DNA of 64,000 nt, taken from Aeromonas sp. RU39B (lineage in GTDB: Bacteria > Pseudomonadota > Gammaproteobacteria > Enterobacterales > Aeromonadaceae). Below are positions 51,948-59,542 of the stretch, piece by piece. The stretch lies in NCBI RefSeq assembly GCF_900156095.1, contig NZ_FTMJ01000008.1, positions 124,001 to 188,000 of the forward strand, read 5' to 3'. A program made the position numbers and the translations under genes. Numbering within the stretch: position 1 is the first letter of the stretch; every line of letters begins with the position of its first letter. The notes beneath the pieces were generated by a model, which ran no database searches, was not told where the DNA came from, and saw only the letters and a program-made list of their open reading frames with translations.

Positions 51948-53067
51948 CGATCAGGAGCGCTCGGAGCTACCCACCGGGAAACGACTCGAGCAGGCCCGTG
52001 AAAAGGGCCAGATTGCTCGCTCCCGGGAACTGGGTACCGCCACCGTACTGCTATCCGCGTGCGCCGGACTTTACATGGTTAAAGGCCAGTTAGCAGCAGC
52101 GCTGATCCACATCTTCACCACCAGTTTTACCCTGCAGCGCGAGCAGGCATTTGATCCCAACGCCATGATTGCCCTGTTTGCCACCCTCGTGGGGTCGCTG
52201 CTGCTGCCGCTTGGGTTGCTGTTTTTTATCGTGGCGCTAGCCTCGTTTATCGGCAACATTTTGATGGGTGGCTTCAATTTTTCCACTGAAGCCATGATGC
52301 CCAAATTCAGCAAGCTCAACCCCGCCAGCGGCCTCAAGCGGATGATGGGTGTGCAGTCGCTGGTCGAACTCATCAAATCGATTGCCAAAGTCGTGTTTAT
52401 CGCCCTGTTTGCCTGGGGTCTGCTATCCAGCCAGTTTGAGCACCTGATGAACCTCTCCTTTGAAGGGTTTCCCGGCGGTATCATCGATGCGCTGGAGCTG
52501 TTTCTCTGGATGATAGTCGTGCTGTGCTGCTCGTTGTTGCCCATCGTGGCCATCGATGTGCCTTTCCAGAAATGGAACCACCTGCGTCAACTCAAGATGA
52601 CCAAGCAGGAGGTGAAGGACGAATTTAAAGACAGTGAAGGTAAGCCTGAGGTGAAAGGACGGATCCGTCGCATGCAGATGGAGATGGCCAACCGGCGCAT
52701 GATGGCCGATGTGCCCAAGGCCGATGTGGTCATCACCAACCCGAACCACTACTCGGTGGCACTGCAATATGATCCTGCTCAGCCCAAGTCGGCACCCAAA
52801 GTGGTGGCCAAGGGGGTCGATGACGTGGCCTTCAAGATCCGGGAGATTGCCCGTGAATACGATATTCCTATCCTGCCATCCCCGGCGCTGACCCGGGCCA
52901 TCTATCATGCCACCGATCTTGGCCATGAAATCCCCGAAGGGTTGTTTGCTGCAGTGGCTCAGGTGCTGGCCTATGTCTATCAGCTGCGGCAGTTCCGCCG
53001 TGGTCGTGGCCAGCGTCCGCGTCCGCTGGCGGATAATTTGCCAATCCCTGATGAATTGAAAAAGTGA
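51937..53067 (+). CDS. flhB: Flagellar export switch protein FlhB
   Basis: FlhB is the export-gate subunit whose self-cleavage switches export from hook to filament proteins. I choose the GTG at 51937 because AAGGGG precedes it and it starts the conserved SDQERSELPTGKRLEQAREKG; this gives 376 residues. Four spans are followed by the cytoplasmic domain. The self-cleavage motif, usually NPTH, reads NPNH at residues 268-271 (TNPNHYSVALQYD), the same position as in E. coli. The catalytic Asn-Pro bond and the histidine remain. It ends the fliK operon; flhA has its own promoter. Confidence 0.95.
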   Translation: MADSDQERSELPTGKRLEQAREKGQIARSRELGTATVLLSACAGLYMVKGQLAAALIHIFTTSFTLQREQAFDPNAMIALFATLVGSLLLPLGLLFFIVALASFIGNILMGGFNFSTEAMMPKFSKLNPASGLKRMMGVQSLVELIKSIAKVVFIALFAWGLLSSQFEHLMNLSFEGFPGGIIDALELFLWMIVVLCCSLLPIVAIDVPFQKWNHLRQLKMTKQEVKDEFKDSEGKPEVKGRIRRMQMEMANRRMMADVPKADVVITNPNHYSVALQYDPAQPKSAPKVVAKGVDDVAFKIREIAREYDIPILPSPALTRAIYHATDLGHEIPEGLFAAVAQVLAYVYQLRQFRRGRGQRPRPLADNLPIPDELKK

Positions 53068-53120
53068 CAAAGTTCTGACGTAGCGTCAATAAATATAGCC
53101 ACATCAATATGTTATGTCGG

Positions 53121-53136
53121 TGGAACGAAATTTGCT
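53121..53136 (+). promoter_or_regulatory. Sigma-54 promoter of flhA
   Basis: TGGAAC-GAAAT-TTGCT keeps GG and GC 12 bases apart and differs from TGGCAC-N5-TTGCW at one base. It lies 29 bases before the flhA start, in the 97-base flhB-flhA gap. Confidence 0.8.
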
Positions 53137-53164
53137 TTATGCTTGATACAGTTTGTCAGGCTAG

Positions 53165-55270
53165 ATGTGGACGATGGACAAGACGCTGATGCTGACCCGG
53201 CTCAAAGGGTATCGCGGATGGCTCTCCAAGGGACTCGGTACCCCGCTAATGGTATTGGCGGCTCTCGGCATGGTGGTCCTGCCGATGCCGGCCTTCCTGC
53301 TCGATATGCTCTTCTCCTTTAACATCGCCCTTTCGATGGTGGTGTTGCTGGTGGCCATCTATACCCGCCGGCCGCTGGAATTTGCCGCTTTCCCAACTGT
53401 TCTGCTGGTCACCACCTTGCTGCGTCTGGCGCTTAACGTCGCCTCGACCCGTATCGTGTTGCTGGAAGGCCACAATGGCCCGGACGCGGCCGGTCATGTG
53501 ATTGAAGCGTTTGGCTCGGTGGTGATCGGAGGGAACTACGCCGTCGGTATCATCGTGTTTGCCATCCTGATGATCATCAACTTCGTAGTGGTCACCAAGG
53601 GTGCCGGTCGTATTTCCGAAGTCAGTGCCCGCTTTACGTTAGATGCCATGCCTGGCAAGCAGATGGCCATCGACGCCGACCTCAATGCCGGTCTGATTAA
53701 TCAAGAAGAGGCCAAGAAGCGCCGTCAGGACGTAACCTCCGAAGCGGACTTTTACGGGTCGATGGATGGTGCGTCCAAGTTCGTCAAGGGTGATGCCGTT
53801 GCCGGTATCATGATCCTGTTTATCAACATCATCGGTGGTTTCATCATCGGGATGATGCAGCATGGCCTGAGTTTTGGCGATTCAGCCCGCCTGTATACCC
53901 TGCTCAGTATCGGTGATGGTCTGGTCGCCCAAATTCCGTCACTGCTGCTCTCAATTGCTGCTGCCATCATCGTAACCCGTCAAAACACCGACCAGGACAT
54001 GGGTCAGGCGGTGCTGGGTCAACTGTTTAGCAACCCGCGCTCACTCATCATCAGTGCTGCGATCTTGCTGGTGATGGGGATTGTGCCGGGGATGCCGCAC
54101 TTTGCCTTTCTCTCCCTTGGCGCCGTCGCGGCAGGGCTGGCCTGGTGGCTGCTGACACTGGAAAAACGCCGCGCTGCCAAACCCAAGAAGGTGGAGGGTA
54201 GTGACCAACCGGTCAGCCAGGAGCCGCGTGAGCTGAGCTGGGATGATGTCATGCCGGTTGATATCATTGGTTTGGAAGTCGGTTATCAGCTGATCCCGCT
54301 GGTGGATCGCTCTCAAGGCGGTGAGCTGCTCAACCGGATTAAAGGGGTGCGCAAAAAGCTCTCGCAAGATTTGGGCTTTCTGGTGCCTGCCGTGCACATC
54401 CGCGACAATCTGGATCTGGCGCCCAATCAATATCGCATCACCCTGATGGGCGTCAGTACCGGCGAGGCGCAGATCTATCACGATAAAGAGATGGCCATTA
54501 ACCCGGGCCAGGTGTTTGGCACCTTGCCAGGAACGCCGACTCGTGACCCGGCCTTTGGGCTGGATGCCGTGTGGATCTCTCGCGATCAGGTTTCTCACGC
54601 CCAGACACTCGGTTATACGGTGGTGGACGCGGCGACCGTGGTGGCAACCCACGTCAGTCAGCTGCTCTCAAACCATGCCGCTTTGCTGCTGGGTCACGAT
54701 GAAGTGCAGCAACTGCTGGATCTGGTGGCCAAACATCAGGCCAAGCTGGTGGATGGCCTGGTTCCGGAAGTCATCAGCATGGGGAACTTGGTTAAGGTAT
54801 TGCAAAACCTGCTTACCGAGGGCGTGCCTATCCGTGATATGCGGACCATACTGCAGACCCTGGTCGAGTATGCGCCGCGCACCCAGGACCCTGAGGTGCT
54901 CACTGCCGCCTGCCGTATCGCTCTGCGTCGGTTGATTGTGCAGGAGATCGCCGGCACCGAGCCCGAGCTTCCCGTGATTACGCTGGTTCCGGAGCTGGAA
55001 CGCATATTGCATCAATCTCTGCAGGCAGGTGGTAACGAAGGGGCGGGTATCGAGCCCGGTCTCGCCGAGCGGATGCAGCGCTCCCTGGTCGAAGCCACCC
55101 AACGTCAGGAGCTGGAAGGTCAGCCGGCAGTCTTGCTGACATCAGGAATTTTGCGCAATACCTTGGCCAAGTTTGTTAAGAATGCCATTCCTGGGTTGCG
55201 CGTCCTGTCCTATCAGGAAGTCCCTGACGACAAGCAGATCCGCATCGTCAGCGCGATAGGGCAGAACTAG
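53165..55270 (+). CDS. flhA: Flagellar export gate protein FlhA
   Basis: FlhA is the large export-gate protein whose cytoplasmic ring docks substrates and chaperones. The ATG at 53165 gives 701 residues; the next ATG at 53174 is equally possible since neither has a clear ribosome site. About eight spans fill residues 20-330, including the FHIPEP family signature region AAFPTVLLVTTLLRLALNVAS and STRIVL. The cytoplasmic FHIPEP domain follows (IGLEVGYQLIPLVD, LGFLVPAVHIRDNLDL, NQYRITLMG). It begins the unit flhA-flhF-flhG-fliA. Confidence 0.96.
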   Translation: MWTMDKTLMLTRLKGYRGWLSKGLGTPLMVLAALGMVVLPMPAFLLDMLFSFNIALSMVVLLVAIYTRRPLEFAAFPTVLLVTTLLRLALNVASTRIVLLEGHNGPDAAGHVIEAFGSVVIGGNYAVGIIVFAILMIINFVVVTKGAGRISEVSARFTLDAMPGKQMAIDADLNAGLINQEEAKKRRQDVTSEADFYGSMDGASKFVKGDAVAGIMILFINIIGGFIIGMMQHGLSFGDSARLYTLLSIGDGLVAQIPSLLLSIAAAIIVTRQNTDQDMGQAVLGQLFSNPRSLIISAAILLVMGIVPGMPHFAFLSLGAVAAGLAWWLLTLEKRRAAKPKKVEGSDQPVSQEPRELSWDDVMPVDIIGLEVGYQLIPLVDRSQGGELLNRIKGVRKKLSQDLGFLVPAVHIRDNLDLAPNQYRITLMGVSTGEAQIYHDKEMAINPGQVFGTLPGTPTRDPAFGLDAVWISRDQVSHAQTLGYTVVDAATVVATHVSQLLSNHAALLLGHDEVQQLLDLVAKHQAKLVDGLVPEVISMGNLVKVLQNLLTEGVPIRDMRTILQTLVEYAPRTQDPEVLTAACRIALRRLIVQEIAGTEPELPVITLVPELERILHQSLQAGGNEGAGIEPGLAERMQRSLVEATQRQELEGQPAVLLTSGILRNTLAKFVKNAIPGLRVLSYQEVPDDKQIRIVSAIGQN

Positions 55271-55286
55271 TAAGCGGAGATGACAG

Positions 55287-56693
55287 GTGAAGATTAAGCG
55301 GTTTTTTGCCAAAGACATGCGAACGGCACTGGCCGAGGTCAAAGAGACCCTCGGGCCGGATGCAGTGATCATGTCCAACAAAAAGGTCACCGGTGGGGTC
55401 GAGATCGTGGCTGCGGTCGACTATCAGGCTCAGGTGATACCCGCCAAGGAGCCTGCTCGCTCCGCCGGTGGAGAAGAGCACGTCAATATTTCGGCGGCTG
55501 CTCGTCAGATGACCGCTGCCCGACCGGCTAAGTCAGCGAAAGAAGAGCACTACGCCGACTCTCTGGCGGCGCTACTGGCTCGCCAACAACAGGCTAGTGC
55601 GCCGGCACGTTCCCATAGTGCGGCTGATGCGCCCAAAACACTGGCCGAACAGGCTCAGTGGGAAGCGCCTGCCGCCAACAAAGCGCCGGCTCGTTCTCGC
55701 CCCGCAGCATCGGGTCGCGGCAACAGTGCGCCGGCTCGAGAGAGCGCTGGCCGCGATCGCGAGCTCGAAGCCATGCGCCACGAGATGGCCAGCATCCGCA
55801 AGTTGCTTGAGCATCAAATCTCCGGACTGATGTGGCAGGAAGTGGAGCGCCGCGAGCCAATGCGGGCGCTGCTGATTAAAGAGCTCAAGAAGATTGGTCT
55901 GGATGACGCCTTTACCGACCAGCTGGCCAGCATGGTGCCCGAAGAGATGACGGTGCACGAAGGCATGGCGCAGGTGGCCGAGATGCTGACCAGTCAGCTC
56001 AAGGTAGGCGAAGATGATATCCTGCGTCAGGGTGGCGCCGTGGCGCTGCTTGGACCAACCGGTGTGGGCAAAACCACCACGATTGCCAAGCTGGCGGCGC
56101 GCTTTGCCATGAAATATGGCGCCGATCAGGTGGCGCTCATTACCACCGATAATTATCGGATTGGTGCCCATGAGCAGTTGCAAACCTACGGACGGATCAT
56201 GGGCTGCCCGGTGCGTCAGGTGCGCGATGCCGAGGAGCTGGCATCGGTGCTCTATCAGTTCCGCCACCGCCGTCTGGTGCTAATTGATACGGCAGGAATG
56301 GGCCAGCGGGATATTCGCCTGACCGAGCAACTTGACACCCTGGTTAAAAATGCCAAGGTTCGCATTCGCAGTTATCTGGTGATGCCGGCCACGGCTCAGC
56401 GCCGGGTGCTGCAAGAGGCTGTCGATCACTTCAAGCGTATTCCCCTTAGTGGCTGCATTCTGACCAAGCTCGACGAGAGCTTGAGCCTCGGGGAAGTGAT
56501 CAATGTATGTATCGAGAATGCGTTGCCCATCAGTTATGTCACCGACGGGCAACGGGTTCCGGAAGATATTCGGCTGGCCGAGCCCGCCGAGCTGGTCGCC
56601 ACGGCCATAGGCTCTTTGGAGAAACAACCGGAAGAGACCTATTTCTGGGGTGTAGGCTACGGCGAGACGGAAGATTCGGAATTTTATGAGTAA
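55287..56693 (+). CDS. flhF: Flagellar placement GTPase FlhF
   Basis: FlhF is an SRP-type GTPase that marks the cell pole for flagellar assembly in polar flagellates. The GTG start follows GGAGATG. The 468-residue protein has the basic N-terminal part (KIKRFFAKDMRTALAEVKE), a variable alanine/serine-rich linker, and the NG domain with the G1 loop GPTGVGKTT at 256-264, DNYRIGAHEQLQTYGRIMG, the G3-type LIDTAGMGQRD and the TKLDE G4 motif. It overlaps flhG by 8 bases. Its presence supports polar flagellation. Confidence 0.96.
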   Translation: MKIKRFFAKDMRTALAEVKETLGPDAVIMSNKKVTGGVEIVAAVDYQAQVIPAKEPARSAGGEEHVNISAAARQMTAARPAKSAKEEHYADSLAALLARQQQASAPARSHSAADAPKTLAEQAQWEAPAANKAPARSRPAASGRGNSAPARESAGRDRELEAMRHEMASIRKLLEHQISGLMWQEVERREPMRALLIKELKKIGLDDAFTDQLASMVPEEMTVHEGMAQVAEMLTSQLKVGEDDILRQGGAVALLGPTGVGKTTTIAKLAARFAMKYGADQVALITTDNYRIGAHEQLQTYGRIMGCPVRQVRDAEELASVLYQFRHRRLVLIDTAGMGQRDIRLTEQLDTLVKNAKVRIRSYLVMPATAQRRVLQEAVDHFKRIPLSGCILTKLDESLSLGEVINVCIENALPISYVTDGQRVPEDIRLAEPAELVATAIGSLEKQPEETYFWGVGYGETEDSEFYE

Positions 56694-57570
56694 CGTATAT
56701 ATGGATCAGGCAAGTGGGCTGCGCAAAATGCGTCAAAACAACCGGGTGAAAGTGATCGCCGTTTCAGGCGGCAAGGGTGGGGTGGGCAAGACCAACGTCA
56801 CCCTCAATGTGGCCGGAGCCATGGCAGCGCAGGGCAAGCGGGTGATGGTGCTGGACGCCGACCTCGGCCTGGCCAACGTCGATGTCATGCTGGGGCTGCG
56901 GGTTCATCGCAACCTTTCCCATGTGCTGGCTGGGGAGTGCTCCCTCGATGACATCATTATCGAAGGTCCCAACGGTATGATGATTGTGCCGGCAACCTCC
57001 GGCACCCAGTCGATGGTTGAACTGTCACCGGCTCAGCACGCCGGCCTCATTCGCGCGTTTAGCGAGATGAAAACACCTATCGATATCCTGATGGTGGATA
57101 CCGCAGCCGGTATCTCCGACATGGTGCTGAGCTTTTCCCGCGCCGCCCAGGACATCATGGTGGTGGTGTGTGATGAGCCCACTTCGATTACCGATGCTTA
57201 CGCACTTATCAAGATCCTCTCCAAGGAACACGGTGTCTTCCGCTTTAAGGTGGTTGCCAATATGGTCCGCAGTTTGCGTGAGGGGCAGGAACTTTTTGCA
57301 AAATTAACCCGGGTTACCGATCGTTTCCTTGAGACTTCGCTCGAATTGGTCGCTTGTATCCCTTACGACACCAACCTGCGTCAGTCTGTTCGCAAGCAAA
57401 AATTGATTGTCGACGCCTTTCCCAAGTCCCCGGCCTCATTGGCATTTCGGGCCTTGGCCAACAAGGCGGCGAGCTGGCCAGTACCGAGCCAGCCCGGCGG
57501 TCACCTCGAGTTTTTCCTCGAGACGCTTTTGAACAAGCCGACCACAATAAAGGAAGGTTCTCGTGAATAA
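56686..57570 (+). CDS. flhG: Flagellar number regulator FlhG (FleN), MinD-like ATPase
   Basis: FlhG is a MinD/ParA-type ATPase that limits the number of polar flagella, acting on FlhF and the sigma-54 activator. The 294-residue product has the deviant Walker A loop GGKGGVGKTN at 28-37, the LDADLGLANVDVMLGL block, VDTAAGISDMVLSFSRA, DEPTSITDAYALIK and the C-terminal membrane-type helix region. The conserved DQASGLRKM precedes the ATPase, as in Vibrio and Pseudomonas. It overlaps flhF by 8 and fliA by 8 bases. Confidence 0.95.
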   Translation: MSNVYMDQASGLRKMRQNNRVKVIAVSGGKGGVGKTNVTLNVAGAMAAQGKRVMVLDADLGLANVDVMLGLRVHRNLSHVLAGECSLDDIIIEGPNGMMIVPATSGTQSMVELSPAQHAGLIRAFSEMKTPIDILMVDTAAGISDMVLSFSRAAQDIMVVVCDEPTSITDAYALIKILSKEHGVFRFKVVANMVRSLREGQELFAKLTRVTDRFLETSLELVACIPYDTNLRQSVRKQKLIVDAFPKSPASLAFRALANKAASWPVPSQPGGHLEFFLETLLNKPTTIKEGSRE

Positions 57571-58279
57571 AGCCCAAGCATACTTTCGCCAACAGGATTC
57601 TTATGCGCTTATCGAGCGCCATGCACCTCTGGTTAAGCGCATCGCCCAGCACCTGTTGGCCCGTTTGCCCAGCAGCGTTCTGCTCGATGACTTAATCCAG
57701 GCGGGTATGATTGGGTTGATTGAAGCGTCCCGCAACTTTGACGGGGGCAAGGGCGCAAGTTTTGAAACATATGCCGGTATCCGCATCCGCGGGGCTATGC
57801 TTGACGAGATACGGCGTGGGGATTGGGTCCCCCGTTCGGTTCATCGCAACAGCCGGATGATCGCCGAAGCGATCAATCAGGTTGAAAAGGCCCAGGGGCG
57901 TGATGCCCGGGACAATGAGGTTGCATCGCAGCTGGGTGTGGAGCTCGAGGAGTATCACACCATGCTGCAGGACGTCTCTTGCGGCAAGATCATCGGTATC
58001 GAAGATCTGGGTGTCAGCGAGGATGTGCTCTCGACCGAGGGTGCCTGTGTCAGTCACGGCTATGAAGATTTGGCTGCCGAACGCTTTCAGGCTGCGTTGG
58101 CCGAGAATATAGCCACCCTGCCTGAACGTGAGGCTCTGGTGCTGTCGCTTTACTATGATGAAGAGCTCAATCTCAGGGAGATTGGCGAGATTCTCAATGT
58201 AAGCGAATCGCGTGTTAGCCAGATCCACAGCCAGGCAATGCACAGATTGCGAGCTAGATTGCGCGATTGGCAGGCATAA
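57563..58279 (+). CDS. fliA: Flagellar sigma factor sigma-28
   Basis: FliA directs RNA polymerase to late flagellar and chemotaxis promoters. A GTG start lies behind AAGGAAGG. The 238-residue protein shows region 2 (LDDLIQAGMIGLIEASRNFD, FETYAGIRIRGAMLDEIRRGDWVPRSV in parts), region 3 and region 4 with LPEREALVLSLYYDEELN and a helix-turn-helix at LREIGEILNVSESRVSQIH. It is the last gene before the che block. The 114-base gap to cheY may hold a promoter; I saw no convincing sigma-28 or sigma-54 match. Confidence 0.97.
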   Translation: MNKAQAYFRQQDSYALIERHAPLVKRIAQHLLARLPSSVLLDDLIQAGMIGLIEASRNFDGGKGASFETYAGIRIRGAMLDEIRRGDWVPRSVHRNSRMIAEAINQVEKAQGRDARDNEVASQLGVELEEYHTMLQDVSCGKIIGIEDLGVSEDVLSTEGACVSHGYEDLAAERFQAALAENIATLPEREALVLSLYYDEELNLREIGEILNVSESRVSQIHSQAMHRLRARLRDWQA

Positions 58280-58393
58280 CTCTTTGTACTAGCTACACTA
58301 AAAACACGGTGTAGGGCATAATGTTCATAACAATCTCGGCATTCTGCATCAGCAACGCTGGCTGCCCGACGGGTGGCCATTTAGGAGGGAATT

Positions 58394-58777
58394 TTGGACA
58401 AGAACATGAAAATCCTCATTGTTGACGATTTTTCGACAATGCGCCGGATTATCAAGAACTTGCTAAGAGATCTTGGCTTCAACAACACCCATGAAGCCGA
58501 TGACGGCAACACTGCCCTGCCAATGCTTAAAAATGGCGACTTCCAGTTTGTCGTGACTGACTGGAACATGCCAGGCATGCAAGGGATCGATTTGCTCAAG
58601 GCGATTCGCGCCGATGACAAGCTCAAGCACCTGCCGGTGCTGATGGTGACGGCAGAAGCCAAACGTGAGCAGATCATTGAAGCGGCTCAGGCAGGCGTTA
58701 ACGGTTATATCGTCAAGCCGTTCACTGCGGCGACTCTGAAAGAGAAGCTCGATAAGATTTTCGAACGTATCGGCTAA
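58394..58777 (+). CDS. cheY: Chemotaxis response regulator CheY
   Basis: CheY carries the phosphoryl signal from CheA to FliM. Translation appears to start at TTG 58394: AGGAGGG lies at the right distance, while the next ATG (58406) is too far. The 127-residue single receiver domain has the acid pair D11-D12 ([11 protein letters not shown]), phosphoacceptor D56 ([10 protein letters not shown]), T/S at VTAEAKRE and K108 ([11 protein letters not shown]). It closely resembles the motor-binding CheY of polar Vibrio. Its binding partners FliM, CheZ and CheA in this window carry similar docking peptides. Confidence 0.97.
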   Translation: MDKNMKILIVDDFSTMRRIIKNLLRDLGFNNTHEADDGNTALPMLKNGDFQFVVTDWNMPGMQGIDLLKAIRADDKLKHLPVLMVTAEAKREQIIEAAQAGVNGYIVKPFTAATLKEKLDKIFERIG

Positions 58778-58789
58778 GGAGCGCCAAGG

Positions 58790-59530
58790 ATGACGGCCAA
58801 AACGGGCGCAATCATTACGCTTGAACAGGCAAGGATGCTCGTCGCCTATCTTGAACAGGACGAGTTCGGGAAGGCGGACGAACTGCTGGCGGAGGTGTGT
58901 GTTCCCAACGCCAACACCTTGTTTGAGAAAGTCGGGCAATTGACTCGGCAACTGCATGATTCATTGCAGGAATTCCGGCTTGATCCCCGAATTCCCGTCA
59001 TGGCGACCCATGAAATTCCCGATGCCCGTGAAAATCTCACCTATGTCATCGATATGACTGACAAGGCGGCCAACCGGACCATGGATGCGGTCGAGGCCAG
59101 TCTGCCTATTGCCGATCGACTCAACGACAGTATTCAATCCGTGCTTCCGGGTTGGCAGGCACTCATGACGCGTGAGCTCAATGTGGGCCAATTCAAAGTT
59201 TTGTGTCATCAACTCGATGATTTTCTTAAGTCTTCCGAGGTTGACGCCGATACGTTAAGAAAACTTCTGACAGAAATTCTGATGGCTCAAGACTTTCAGG
59301 ATCTCACCGGTCAAATGATCCGCAGGGTCATCAAGCTGGTACAGGAAGTCGAAGTAAAATTGGTTGAGATGTTGACGATGTTTGGGGACGTGGCACCCGC
59401 TGAGGTACCAAAACCCACACTTCGCAACACGATCGAGGCAGAAGGACCTATCATCAATACCGAGCATCGCGATGATGTCGTTAATGGTCAGGATGATGTG
59501 GATGACCTGCTCTCCAGCTTGGGATTTTAA
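58790..59530 (+). CDS. cheZ: CheY-P phosphatase CheZ
   Basis: CheZ dephosphorylates CheY-P. The 246-residue protein is a long helical hairpin with the catalytic segment EILMAQDFQDLTGQMIRRV, in which D171 and Q175 correspond to the E. coli D143/Q147 pair. The extreme C-terminus QDDVDDLLSSLGF is the classical CheY-binding peptide joined by an acidic linker. It lies 12 bases after cheY and 12 before cheA, in one operon. Confidence 0.96.
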   Translation: MTAKTGAIITLEQARMLVAYLEQDEFGKADELLAEVCVPNANTLFEKVGQLTRQLHDSLQEFRLDPRIPVMATHEIPDARENLTYVIDMTDKAANRTMDAVEASLPIADRLNDSIQSVLPGWQALMTRELNVGQFKVLCHQLDDFLKSSEVDADTLRKLLTEILMAQDFQDLTGQMIRRVIKLVQEVEVKLVEMLTMFGDVAPAEVPKPTLRNTIEAEGPIINTEHRDDVVNGQDDVDDLLSSLGF

Positions 59531-59542
59531 CGGAGTCGACGA

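Noticed and set aside
58280..58393. A sigma-28-like promoter before cheY
   Set aside because: CTAAAAAC followed by GCATAATG is only a loose match with poor -10 agreement, so it was not listed.
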